Assembly: GCF_016907695.1 (NCBI RefSeq)
Contig: NZ_JAFBCK010000001.1
Coordinates: 1,054,001-1,118,000 of the forward strand
Direction: 5' to 3'
DNA length: 64,000 bases
DNA from: Actinokineospora baliensis
Lineage (GTDB): Bacteria; Actinomycetota; Actinomycetes; Mycobacteriales; Pseudonocardiaceae
Below are positions 1-7,022 of the stretch, piece by piece. The position numbers and the translations under genes were made by a program. Under the pieces are notes generated by a model, which worked only from the letters and a program-made list of their open reading frames with translations, was not told the origin of the DNA and did no database searches. Numbering within the stretch: the stretch's first letter is position 1; the number at the start of each line of letters is the position of its first letter.

Positions 1-22
1 GGGTCAGGTTCGAGGTGGCTTC

Positions 23-883
23 ATGACCCGGACTCTTACCGTGGTCGCTACAGGACCTCTCGCGCTCATAGAAGACCTTGGCCGCCCCGGCAACGCGCAC
101 TTGGGGGTCCCGCCCTCGGGCGCATTGGACCGACCGTCCTTGCGGCTGGCCAACAGGCTCGTAGGCAATCCAGAAGACGCTGCGGGCATCGAGTGTGTCC
201 TAGGTGGACTTGCCGTCCGCGCTAGCGCCTCTTGCACCATCGCGGTGACAGGGCCGAGCGTGCCGGTAGAGGTTGCTGACCGGGTTGTCGACTCGCACGC
301 CCCGATTCATGTGCGCGCGGACGAGGTTGTCCGGCTGGGCTCGCCGCACGCGGGTGTACGCAACTACTTGGCTGTGTCCGGTGGGATCGTGGCTGCGCCA
401 CAGCTGGGCTCGCGTTCAACGGATGTGTTGTCAGGCATAGGCCCCGCGCCTCTGGCCGTCGGGAATGTGCTGCCTATAGGCGATCCGGTAGGGCTACCAA
501 CCGGAGAAGACGCAGTACCGCCGCCGAGCCCTAGGGACTACCTGACGATCCCCGTGATCTTGGGCCCACGCGACGAGTGGTTCGCCAACGCGGGATCCCA
601 GTTGGCAGCAGCAGTGTGGTCGGTATCCCCGGAGAGCAACCGCGTCGGTCTGCGCCTCCTGGGTGACCCTCTGCGCCGCGCCCCGGAGTTCGAAGGCCAG
701 GAACTGACCAGCGAAGGTGTGCTGACCGGCGCGGTGCAGGTACCCGCCAACGGCCGCCCGGTGATCTTCCTGGCCGACCATCCCACAACCGGCGGCTACC
801 CGGTCATCGGCGTCGTGCCCGCCGCGCACCTCGCGGAGTTGGCGCAGGCCCGCCCGGGGACGCGGGTCAGGCTGCGCGGCTGA
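23..883 (+). CDS. pxpC: 5-oxoprolinase subunit C / KipA-type biotin-dependent carboxyltransferase-like protein
   Basis: The 286-residue product has the length (280-310) and motifs of the PxpC/KipA family: DLGRPG at residues 18-23, PPSGALD at about 30-36, ANRLVGNP just after, and a C-terminal GGYPVIGVV. In the PxpABC complex this subunit works with PxpB and the LamB/YcsF-type PxpA to hydrolyse 5-oxoproline to glutamate with ATP (family knowledge). Partners are normally adjacent, and here they would lie upstream beyond the window edge. The start is the ATG at 23; the frame closes at a TGA just before a convergent small gene. The cytoplasmic assignment follows from the absence of a signal peptide. 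Family membership is clear; the exact substrate is inferred, because homologous KipA and urea-type proteins look alike. Confidence 0.85.
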   Translation: MTRTLTVVATGPLALIEDLGRPGNAHLGVPPSGALDRPSLRLANRLVGNPEDAAGIECVLGGLAVRASASCTIAVTGPSVPVEVADRVVDSHAPIHVRADEVVRLGSPHAGVRNYLAVSGGIVAAPQLGSRSTDVLSGIGPAPLAVGNVLPIGDPVGLPTGEDAVPPPSPRDYLTIPVILGPRDEWFANAGSQLAAAVWSVSPESNRVGLRLLGDPLRRAPEFEGQELTSEGVLTGAVQVPANGRPVIFLADHPTTGGYPVIGVVPAAHLAELAQARPGTRVRLRG

Positions 884-885
884 CG

Positions 886-1191
886 TCAGATCTTGGCGAG
901 CAGGTACTTGGTGGTGGACCCACCCATCGCGCACGAAGTGTCGTACTTGGTGGCCGTGTAGGTGAACCCGGCCGGGACCGTACAGGCCCACAGACCGGTC
1001 ACCGGGGTCGCGATGTAAAACAGCGGCTCGCACCCCTGGTCGGCCCGGGCCATCGTGTAGGTGGTCCCCGCGGGCACCCGCCTGCACGACCAGTACTGAC
1101 CATCCGCTTGCGCCGCGGGCGCCAGCGTGGCCACCGCCGCTGCCGCGAGCACCGCCGCAGCAGCACCGCCGCCGAGTCGTCCCAGCTTCAT
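886..1191 (-). CDS. Small secreted protein with an internal duplication and four cysteines
   Basis: This 101-residue product starts at the ATG at 1191, preceded by GGAAGG seven bases upstream; longer upstream frames lack such a site. Residues 1-29 are a classic Sec signal peptide (KLGR, an Ala-rich core, then APAAQA before Asp30). The mature 72 residues are two copies of one unit: W34-x-C36-x2-VPAGTTYT with C54, and W68-x-C70-x-VPAGFTYT with C87. The cysteine spacings are 18 and 17, so each half probably holds one disulfide. I do not recognise the family. It is convergent with pxpC, with two bases between the genes. Function is unknown; a secreted disulfide-stabilised protein is as far as the sequence goes. 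Confidence 0.8.
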   Translation of the reverse strand: MKLGRLGGGAAAAVLAAAAVATLAPAAQADGQYWSCRRVPAGTTYTMARADQGCEPLFYIATPVTGLWACTVPAGFTYTATKYDTSCAMGGSTTKYLLAKI

Positions 1192-1364
1192 GTGTCCGCC
1201 TTCCACTGTGGTGAGTGGACCCCTGACCAGGGCCCGGTACAGCACAGCAGTTCGGCCCGGCCCGATCATCTACCAATTGGTTGAACCAATTTGGCGTTCG
1301 GTGGGACCCCCGGCCAACCGGACGAGCCCACTCGTCGCGGACCATCGGCCGATCAGGGCAAGGA

Positions 1365-2207
1365 TCAGTACTCCGCCTCGTAGAGGGCGGTGAGCTCGGC
1401 GGCGATCTCCGCCGAGTGCTCCAGAGCGACCCCGTTGAGCGTGTGCACCCTGGTGACCTTGCGGACGCTGGAGACGACGAACAGCCCGTCCGCCGCCGCC
1501 AGCTCGTCGGCGCCGATCGGTTCGACCTTGGTGGACCAGCCCGCCCGTTCGGCCGCCCGGAACAGCGCGCCCTGGGTGGTGCCGGGCAGCACTCCGCTCG
1601 TCGGTGGCGGCGTGCGCAGCGTGCGGCCCGCGCGCAGGACCACAGTCGAGGTGGGGCCCTCCAAGACCGATCCGTCCGCCGCCGTGAAGATGACCTCGTC
1701 CACGCCCAGTGCCTCGGCGTGGCGCATGGCGGCCATGTTGGTCGCGTATGACAGCGTCTTCGCGCCGAGCAGCAGCCACGGCGCCCGCTCGACGAGCGCC
1801 GGGTCGAACCCGCGCTCCAGGGTGATCGCGGTGACCCCGGTCGCGCGGTTGCGGACCGAACGACCGCCGATCGCGAGCCCGATGGCGTAGCCCGTCGGGC
1901 CGCTGTCGCCGTACTCGGGGCCCCGGGTGTAGACGAGTTTGACGGCCATCTCGCCCGGGTCGGGCCAGGCGCCGATGACCGTCCAGGTGAGCCGCTCCCA
2001 GGCGTCGAGGTCGGGTCGGGGCAGGTCGAGCATGGCAGCCGACCTGGCCAGCCGCTCCAGGTGCGGGCCGAGCTCGCGGGGTTTCCCGTCGACCACCAGC
2101 ACGGTCTCGAACACCCCGTCGCCCCTGGTCAGCCCGAGGTCGTCGACCCTGATGTGCGGGGTGTCCGGGTCGGCAAGGGTTCCGTCGAGCATCGCGAGCA
2201 CGCGCAT
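1365..2207 (-). CDS. Class IV (fold-type IV PLP) aminotransferase / aminodeoxychorismate lyase-like
   Basis: The product has 280 residues, the normal size for the PabC/IlvE/DAAT superfamily. Visible family features are R29-G-D-G-x-F-E-T near the N-terminus, the PLP-binding Lys150 in GAKTLSYATNM, Glu183 in the E-G-x-x-S-T cofactor loop, and a GVLPGTTQGAL phosphate-binding loop. It could be 4-amino-4-deoxychorismate lyase (folate pathway) or a branched-chain or D-amino acid aminotransferase; these cannot be separated by eye. The neighbouring ygfZ encodes a folate-dependent protein, which favours a folate link, and the same pair sits together in mycobacteria as I recall. It is divergent from the Fur-family gene with about 40 bp between them, so the two share a promoter region. 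Confidence 0.85.
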   Translation of the reverse strand: MRVLAMLDGTLADPDTPHIRVDDLGLTRGDGVFETVLVVDGKPRELGPHLERLARSAAMLDLPRPDLDAWERLTWTVIGAWPDPGEMAVKLVYTRGPEYGDSGPTGYAIGLAIGGRSVRNRATGVTAITLERGFDPALVERAPWLLLGAKTLSYATNMAAMRHAEALGVDEVIFTAADGSVLEGPTSTVVLRAGRTLRTPPPTSGVLPGTTQGALFRAAERAGWSTKVEPIGADELAAADGLFVVSSVRKVTRVHTLNGVALEHSAEIAAELTALYEAEY

Positions 2208-2248
2208 GCGCCGAACCCTACGCGCGGGCAGGCCCTACCATCGAACGA

Positions 2249-2695
2249 GTGGAGACCGCCCACCCGCTCGAGGAGCGCCGCGCGCAGCTGCGGGCAACCC
2301 TGCACGAGCGCGGCATGCGGATGACCCCGCAGCGCCAGCTAGTGCTCGACGCGCTGCTGGTGCTCGAGCACGCGACCCCCGAGCAGGTCTGCCACCACGT
2401 GCAGCGCACCACCCCCACGGTCAACATCACGACCATCTACCGCACGCTGGAGCTGCTGGAGGGCCTCGCGCTGGTCCGGCACACCCACCTCGGGCACGGC
2501 GCGCCGACCTACTCGGTGCACGAGCACCAGCACGTCCACCTGGTCTGCCACCGCTGCGGCCAGGTCGTGGAGTCGCCGAAAGCGGTCATGGACGAGCTGT
2601 GCGGAACACTGCGCGCCGCCCACGGGTTCGAGTTGGATGCCAGCCACCTCGCGCTGTCCGGAACGTGCCAGACCTGCTCCCAGGAGACCCCGTGA
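2249..2695 (+). CDS. Fur-family metal-dependent transcriptional regulator (Zur/FurB-like)
   Basis: This 148-residue protein has a GTG start. The N-terminal winged helix includes RMTPQRQLVLDAL and a recognition segment TTIYRTLELL at about 61-70. The dimerisation and metal domain carries the His-rich stretch HEHQHVHLVC (91-100) and two CxxC pairs, C100/C103 and C140/C143, which in Fur proteins hold the structural zinc. The His cluster provides the sensing site. Whether it responds to zinc, iron or another metal cannot be read from the sequence, although FurB/Zur proteins of actinobacteria share this arrangement. Its TGA overlaps the GTG of the following ygfZ, so the two are translationally coupled. 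Confidence 0.9.
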   Translation: METAHPLEERRAQLRATLHERGMRMTPQRQLVLDALLVLEHATPEQVCHHVQRTTPTVNITTIYRTLELLEGLALVRHTHLGHGAPTYSVHEHQHVHLVCHRCGQVVESPKAVMDELCGTLRAAHGFELDASHLALSGTCQTCSQETP

Positions 2696-3810
2696 CCGAC
2701 CGCTCCCCGCTCCTCGACCAGCCGGGCGCCGTGCCCGCCCCCGACGGCGAGCGCTCGGCGGTGGCCTGGCACTTCGGCGACCCGTTCGCCGAGCAGCGCA
2801 GCGCGGCCCGCAAGGTGGCCGTGGTGGACCGCTCGGACCGGGAGGTGATCGCCGTCCCCGGCGCCGAGCGGCTGTCGTGGCTGCACCTGGTGATCTCCCA
2901 GCACGTCACCGACCTGGCCGAGGGCGCGGGCACCGAGGCGCTGGTGCTCGACGGCCAGGGCCGGGTCGACGCGCACATGCTGCTCGCGCACCTCGACGGC
3001 ACGGTCTGGCTCGACACCGAGCCGGGCGCGCAGGCGACCGGGGTGCGCGGCGGGTCCATGCCGCTGCTGGAGTACCTGCAGCAGATGGTCTTCTGGTCCA
3101 AAGCAGAGCCCAGGGACGCGACCGGCGAGCGCGCGGTGCTGAGCCTGGTCGGTCCGGAGACGCCGGAGCTGCTGGCCAAAGTGGACCTTCCGGTTCCCGC
3201 GGGCGGCTACGGCGTCGCCTCGGCCAAGGACGTGATCGTCCGCCGGATGCCCTGGCCCGGCCACGACGCCGCAGATCTGCTGGTGCCGCGCTCCGAGCTG
3301 ACCGCGTGGTGGACCCGGTTGACCGAGGCGGGCGCGCGGCCGATGGGCAGCCTGGCGTTTGACGCGCTGCGGGTGGAGGCGCTGCGGCCCCGGCTCGGCG
3401 TGGACACCGACGAGAAGACCATCCCGCACGAGGTGAACTGGATCCACGTCGCCGCGCACGTCGCCAAGGGCTGCTACCGGGGCCAGGAGACGGTCGCGAA
3501 GGTGCACAACGTGGGTCGGCCGCCGCGCCGGATGCTGCTGCTGCACCTCGACGGCGCGACGGACGTGCTGCCCGACACCGGTGCGCAGGTGTTCGCCGGG
3601 GACCGCGCGGTCGGCAGGCTCGGCTCCGTCGTGCAGCACCACGAGCTCGGCCCGATCGCGCTGGCGCTGGTGAAGCGGTCGGTCGACCCGGGGACCGAGC
3701 TGGTCGTCGGGTCCGGCGAGGAGCGCACCCAGGCCTCCATCGACCCGGACTCGGTGCCCGACGACACCCCGGCGCTCGGCCGGATCGCGGCCCAGGGCCT
3801 GCGCGGCTGA
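2692..3810 (+). CDS. ygfZ: YgfZ/GcvT-like folate-binding protein for Fe-S cluster maintenance
   Basis: The 372-residue protein has the diagnostic YgfZ signature KGCYRGQE at residues 259-266, containing the conserved cysteine. The N-terminal portion resembles the GcvT aminomethyltransferase fold. YgfZ proteins bind tetrahydrofolate and support assembly or repair of certain iron-sulfur enzymes (family knowledge). The GTG start at 2692 overlaps the stop of the Fur-family gene by the GTGA arrangement; an open frame extends far upstream but would run through the aminotransferase gene and has no supporting signals. Coupling an Fe-S maintenance factor to a metal regulator suggests joint control by metal status, which is an inference. 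Confidence 0.9.
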   Translation: MTDRSPLLDQPGAVPAPDGERSAVAWHFGDPFAEQRSAARKVAVVDRSDREVIAVPGAERLSWLHLVISQHVTDLAEGAGTEALVLDGQGRVDAHMLLAHLDGTVWLDTEPGAQATGVRGGSMPLLEYLQQMVFWSKAEPRDATGERAVLSLVGPETPELLAKVDLPVPAGGYGVASAKDVIVRRMPWPGHDAADLLVPRSELTAWWTRLTEAGARPMGSLAFDALRVEALRPRLGVDTDEKTIPHEVNWIHVAAHVAKGCYRGQETVAKVHNVGRPPRRMLLLHLDGATDVLPDTGAQVFAGDRAVGRLGSVVQHHELGPIALALVKRSVDPGTELVVGSGEERTQASIDPDSVPDDTPALGRIAAQGLRG

Positions 3811-3877
3811 GCGGGCGGGTTCGATCCAGACCCGGCGAGGGTGAAGCGGGCGCGGGCGGCTGTGCCAGTATCGCGCC

Positions 3878-4726
3878 ATGTCACCGTCGACGCCCCGCCC
3901 CGGCAGCTCAGGCACGTTGATCACGGTCGCGCCGACCGGGGCCGAGCACAGCAAGGCCGACGTGCCCAACCTCCCGGTCACCCTCGACGAGCTGGTGCGC
4001 ACCGCGCGCGACTGCGAGCGGGTCGGCGCCGCGATGATCCACATCCACATCCGCGACGACGACGCGAAACCCACGCTGGACCTGGGGCGGCTGCGGGAGA
4101 CCGTGGCCGCGGTGCGGGAGAACACCCGGCTGGTCGTGCAGCTGTCCACCGGCGGCGCGGTCACCGACCCGGAGTCCGACCGGCTCGCCGTGCTCGACGC
4201 ACTGCCCGACTCGGCCTCGTGCACCATGGGGACGGTGAACTTCGGCGACGACGTGTTCCTCAACCGCTGGGAGTTCATCGTCGCGCTGCACAAGGGGATG
4301 CAGGAGCGCGGGATCGTGCCGGAGTACGAGATCTTCGACCTCGGCCAGCTGACCACGCTGCGCAGACTGCTCGACCAGCACGGCCTGCCCGCAGGCGGGC
4401 ACGTCCACCTCGACCTGGTGATGGGGGTGCCCGGCGGCATGCCCGGCGACACCGAGACACTGGCCGCGGCGCTGCGGCTGATCCCGCAGGGCGCCACCTT
4501 CTCGGCGACCGGCGTGGGCAGGACCAGCCTGCCGGTGCTGCTGGCGAGCCTGTCCGCAGGCGGCCACGTCCGGGTGGGGATGGAGGACACCGTTTCCTAC
4601 GCCAAGGGCGAGCGGGTGCGCGACAACGCCCAGCTCGTGGCCAGGGCGGCGGGCCTGGCCAAGATCGCCCAGCGGCCGCCGATTGGTCCAGAAGAGTCGA
4701 GGGTACTTCTGGGGGTGGCGAGCTGA
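3878..4726 (+). CDS. Beta-keto acid cleavage enzyme (BKACE, DUF849 family)
   Basis: The 282-residue protein matches the BKACE family, which condenses a beta-keto acid with acetyl-CoA to give acetoacetate and a new CoA ester on a TIM barrel with a zinc ion. Metal ligands are visible in IHIHIRD (His55 and His57). Other family landmarks are a QLSTGG loop, GTVNFGDD, the glutamate of EYEIFDLGQL and the ATGVGRTSLPV segment. The sequence around the substrate loop does not let me name the keto acid. It stands alone on the plus strand, 67 bp after ygfZ and about 55 bp before rsiG, with no other carnitine, lysine or beta-keto acid pathway gene nearby. Confidence 0.85.
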   Translation: MSPSTPRPGSSGTLITVAPTGAEHSKADVPNLPVTLDELVRTARDCERVGAAMIHIHIRDDDAKPTLDLGRLRETVAAVRENTRLVVQLSTGGAVTDPESDRLAVLDALPDSASCTMGTVNFGDDVFLNRWEFIVALHKGMQERGIVPEYEIFDLGQLTTLRRLLDQHGLPAGGHVHLDLVMGVPGGMPGDTETLAAALRLIPQGATFSATGVGRTSLPVLLASLSAGGHVRVGMEDTVSYAKGERVRDNAQLVARAAGLAKIAQRPPIGPEESRVLLGVAS

Positions 4727-4781
4727 GCGCCGTTGTCGTCAAGATATGGCGATCGAGCACCGAGTGGCGGAGGATGTGCCC

Positions 4782-5351
4782 GTGATCGAAGTCCGCCCAG
4801 GAGGGCGCAGGCGCATCGACCGGGTGTTGGCACCCGACTACGTCGAGGGCCTGGCCGAGCTGGACCTGGCCGAGGTCCGCGCCCGCCGCGACGACGCGGC
4901 GCAGGAGGAGACCGACCTGTCCTACCTGCGCAGGCTGCTGCACGGCCGGATCGACATCGTGCGCGCCGAGCAGCGCCGCCGCGCCAGCGGCGAGTCCACC
5001 TCGGTCGTCGACCAGCTCGCGGTGATCCTGGCCGACAACGCCGTCGGTCCCGCGATGGGGTCCGGCCGGTACCAGACCATGGAGCCCTCCCGCGCCGAAG
5101 CGCACCGAAGGCACGTCGAGGCCCTGGTCAGCGACGCCGACCTGTCCGACGTCGGTTCGCTGCCCGAGGAGCGGCTGGCGCTCGCGCTGCTGACCTACCA
5201 GCAGGAGGAGGCCTCGGTCTCCCAACGAAGGCGCGAGGTGCAGCGGGTGATGGACCTGCTCAACGACGAGATCGGCGGTCGCTACCGGGCGGGCAGCGCG
5301 TCGGTGGACGACCTGCTCGCCGCTGAGCGCGGTAAGGGGGAGCAGCGCTGA
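4782..5351 (+). CDS. rsiG: RsiG-like c-di-GMP-binding anti-sigma factor (aerial mycelium formation protein)
   Basis: I place the start at the GTG at 4782 because GGAGG lies eight bases upstream; this gives 189 residues. The protein is helical and charged. It contains two copies of the signature E-x3-S-x2-R-x3-Q-x3-D described for Streptomyces RsiG, which uses them to bind c-di-GMP and then sequester sigma WhiG. The first is E43-S47-R50-H54-D58, with His replacing Gln; the second is E143-S147-R150-Q154-D158, a perfect match exactly 100 residues later. The family assignment is strong. That the partner is a WhiG-type sigma factor is inferred, as none is encoded here. A GGDEF-EAL protein 28 kb away could set the c-di-GMP level it senses. 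Its stop overlaps the next gene's likely start. Confidence 0.85.
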   Translation: MIEVRPGGRRRIDRVLAPDYVEGLAELDLAEVRARRDDAAQEETDLSYLRRLLHGRIDIVRAEQRRRASGESTSVVDQLAVILADNAVGPAMGSGRYQTMEPSRAEAHRRHVEALVSDADLSDVGSLPEERLALALLTYQQEEASVSQRRREVQRVMDLLNDEIGGRYRAGSASVDDLLAAERGKGEQR

Positions 5352-6310
5352 ACCCCGTCCTGGTCGAGGTGTTGCGGTCCGGCTTCGTCGAGTCGATCCA
5401 CCGGGGTTCGGTGGTGGTGCTCGACCCAGACGGGCGGGTCCGGCTCGCCCTCGGCGAGGTCAACGAACCGGTCTTCACCCGCTCCTGCAACAAGCCGTTA
5501 CAGGCGCTCGGTCTCCTGCGCGCCGGTCTCGACCTGCCAGACGACGCCGATCTGGCGGTCGGCTGCGCGTCGCACAGCGGGGAGGCCGAGCACGTCGAGC
5601 AGGTGCTGGGGATCCTGAGCAAGAACGGGCTGGCCGAGACCGACCTCGGCTGCCCACCGGACTGGCCGATGAACCAGGCCGCCCGCAACCGGGTGATCGC
5701 GGGCGGCGGCGGCAAGCGCGCGGCCGCGATGAACTGCTCCGGCAAGCACGCCGCCATGGTCGCCACCGCCGCCCAGCAGCTGTGGGACGTCCGGGGCTAC
5801 CTCGACCCCGACCACCCGGCCCAATCCGCCATCGCCGACGCCGTCGAGGACATGACCGGCGAAAAGATCACCACCATCGGCGTCGACGGCTGCGGCGCCC
5901 CGCTGTTCGCCCTCACCCTCACCGGCCTGGCCACCGGCTACACCCGCCTGGTCACCGCCGACCAAGGCACCCGCCGCCGCCGCGTGGCCGACGCCATGCG
6001 AGCCCACCCCCACCTAGTCGGCGGCACAGACCGCGACGACACAGAGCTCATGCAGGCCATCCCCGGCCTATTGGTAAAAGGCGGCGCCGAAGGCGTCCAC
6101 GCCATGGTCCTCTCCGACGGAACCGCCATGGCCATGAAAATAGACGACGGCGCCCCCCGCCCCAGAACCCCAATACTGGTAGGCGTCCTAAGAGCCCTAG
6201 GCTACGACGCCCCAGAACTAGAAGAAAAAGCCGAACGAGACGTCCTAGGCGGCGGAGTCCCCGTAGGCGCAGCCCGCCTAACCGACGGCCTCTTAGACTC
6301 CCTGACCTAG
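5348..6310 (+). CDS. L-asparaginase (Rhizobium-type asparaginase II family)
   Basis: The product belongs to the family of Rhizobium etli-type asparaginases: CNKPLQALGLL, CASHSGEAEHV, MNCSGKHAAM, DGCGAPLFAL and LVKGGAEGVHA are all present. The usual family start NPVLVEV is preserved only if translation begins at the CTG at 5348 (320 residues), where GGGGGAG sits five bases upstream and CTG overlaps the rsiG stop. The first conventional start is GTG at 5369, which would remove the conserved first strand. The last 80 codons use many A-ending codons (CTA, GTA, GAA, AGA) unlike neighbouring genes, including an in-frame TTA at 6293. Deamidation of asparagine is family knowledge; nutrient or developmental regulation is only suggested by coupling to rsiG. 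Confidence 0.85.
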   Translation: MNPVLVEVLRSGFVESIHRGSVVVLDPDGRVRLALGEVNEPVFTRSCNKPLQALGLLRAGLDLPDDADLAVGCASHSGEAEHVEQVLGILSKNGLAETDLGCPPDWPMNQAARNRVIAGGGGKRAAAMNCSGKHAAMVATAAQQLWDVRGYLDPDHPAQSAIADAVEDMTGEKITTIGVDGCGAPLFALTLTGLATGYTRLVTADQGTRRRRVADAMRAHPHLVGGTDRDDTELMQAIPGLLVKGGAEGVHAMVLSDGTAMAMKIDDGAPRPRTPILVGVLRALGYDAPELEEKAERDVLGGGVPVGAARLTDGLLDSLT

Positions 6311-6353
6311 TTCCGATGTGTTGAGCACCTGGGCGATCACTGGCTGGCCCCAG

Positions 6354-6660
6354 CCACTGGACACTCGGAAGCCGCTGGTGCCACCCCAGCCCGCCGAGTC
6401 AGCCCCGCCAGCCCGACCACTGGACACTAGGAAGTCGCTGGTGCCAGAACAACCCACCGAGCCAGCCCACCCAAACCCAACCCACCGAGCCGACCCCGCC
6501 AGCCCGACCACCGCCCCCGGAAGTCGCCGGTGCCACCCCAGCCCGCCGAGTCAGCCCCGCCAGCCTGACCACTGGCCACTCGGAGTCGCTGGCGCCAACC
6601 CAACCCACCGAGTCAGCCCCGCCAGCCCAACCACCGCCCCCGGAAGTCGCTGGTGCCAAC
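6354..6660. repeat. Tandem repeat, five imperfect ~62-bp units
   Basis: Units begin at 6354, 6417, 6508, 6569 and 6631. Each opens with CCACTGG or CCACCGC, continues with a GGAAGTCGCTGGTGCCA core, then a CCGAGTCAGCCCCGCCAGCC tail. Unit 2 is expanded to about 91 bp by an internal CCCACCGAGCC duplication, and unit 5 is truncated. The units alternate between two head types (CTGG in 1, 2, 4; CGCCCCC in 3, 5). Direct repeats without unique spacers rule out CRISPR. Confidence 0.85.
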
Positions 6661-6661
6661 T

Positions 6662-6806
6662 GCTCGATGGGGTGGACCTGTTTTGTGTGGGGGGACGGCA
6701 GCCGTAGCGTCGCCTCGCTGCAGGGCCATGCTTTTCGGCCCCTGCTTTGCGGTCCTGCCACGGCTGTCGTAGGGGCCCCACGCAAAACAGGTCCACCGCA
6801 TCGAGC
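6662..6806. repeat. Large inverted-repeat element (possible MITE or structured RNA)
   Basis: The outer arms 6662-6692 and 6776-6806 are complementary over 31 nt with two mismatches; their core is GGTGGACCTGTTTTG. Pairing continues imperfectly inward (GGCAGCCGTAG with CCACGGCTGTC, and GCAGGGCC with GGCCCCTGC around a CATGCTTTTC loop), so almost the whole element can fold into one hairpin. No transposase is encoded. It could be a non-autonomous element or a REP-like interspersed repeat. Confidence 0.7.
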
Positions 6807-6959
6807 CTGCAGTTAAATCGCGGATCGAGCCGATGGCGCAGCCGAGGCGAGGATCCGATGCAAGGCGCGAAGCGACGAGCCGAAGATCATCTACCCCGGG
6901 ATCCCCCGATTTCCATCCTATCGAGGCGAACCGGCAATCCGACCACAAAGACCATCCCC

Positions 6960-6987
6960 TGTGGACAGTTATCCCCATTGTGGACAA
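6960..6987. promoter_or_regulatory. Cluster of three DnaA-box-like nonamers
   Basis: TGTGGACAG (6960-6968), TTATCCCCA (6969-6977) and TGTGGACAA (6979-6987) abut each other. The third is the exact reverse complement of TTGTCCACA, the actinobacterial DnaA box; the others differ from a box by one or two bases. There is no dnaA, dnaN or AT-rich unwinding region nearby, so this is not an origin by context; a DnaA-titrating site or chance are the alternatives. Confidence 0.45.
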
Positions 6988-7022
6988 CCACCCCAGACAA
7001 CCGCCCCCGAGACACCCGCGCG

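Larger units (their letters stand above)
6311..7022. other. Long non-coding interval with repeats, a large hairpin and DnaA-box-like sites
   Basis: No credible gene occupies these 712 bases. Reading left to right it holds five imperfect tandem copies of a ~62-bp unit (6354-6660), a ~145-bp near-palindrome with 31-nt arms (6662-6806), and a cluster of three DnaA-box-like nonamers (6960-6987). It lies between a plus-strand and a minus-strand gene, so it is a shared 3' region of two convergent genes and carries no promoter obligation for either. Confidence 0.8.

Noticed and set aside
494..1345. Long minus-strand frame covering pxpC
   Set aside because: It lies opposite pxpC and the small secreted gene; no start context and GC-driven codon shadow.
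1939..2691. Upstream extension of the ygfZ frame
   Set aside because: It runs antisense through the aminotransferase gene and over fur; the GTGA overlap start at 2692 is well supported.
6354..6660. Possible CRISPR array
   Set aside because: Repeats abut without unique spacers, unit length varies (61-91 bp), and no cas gene is near.
6961..6987. Replication origin
   Set aside because: DnaA-box-like sites are present but there is no dnaA/dnaN neighbourhood and no AT-rich unwinding segment.
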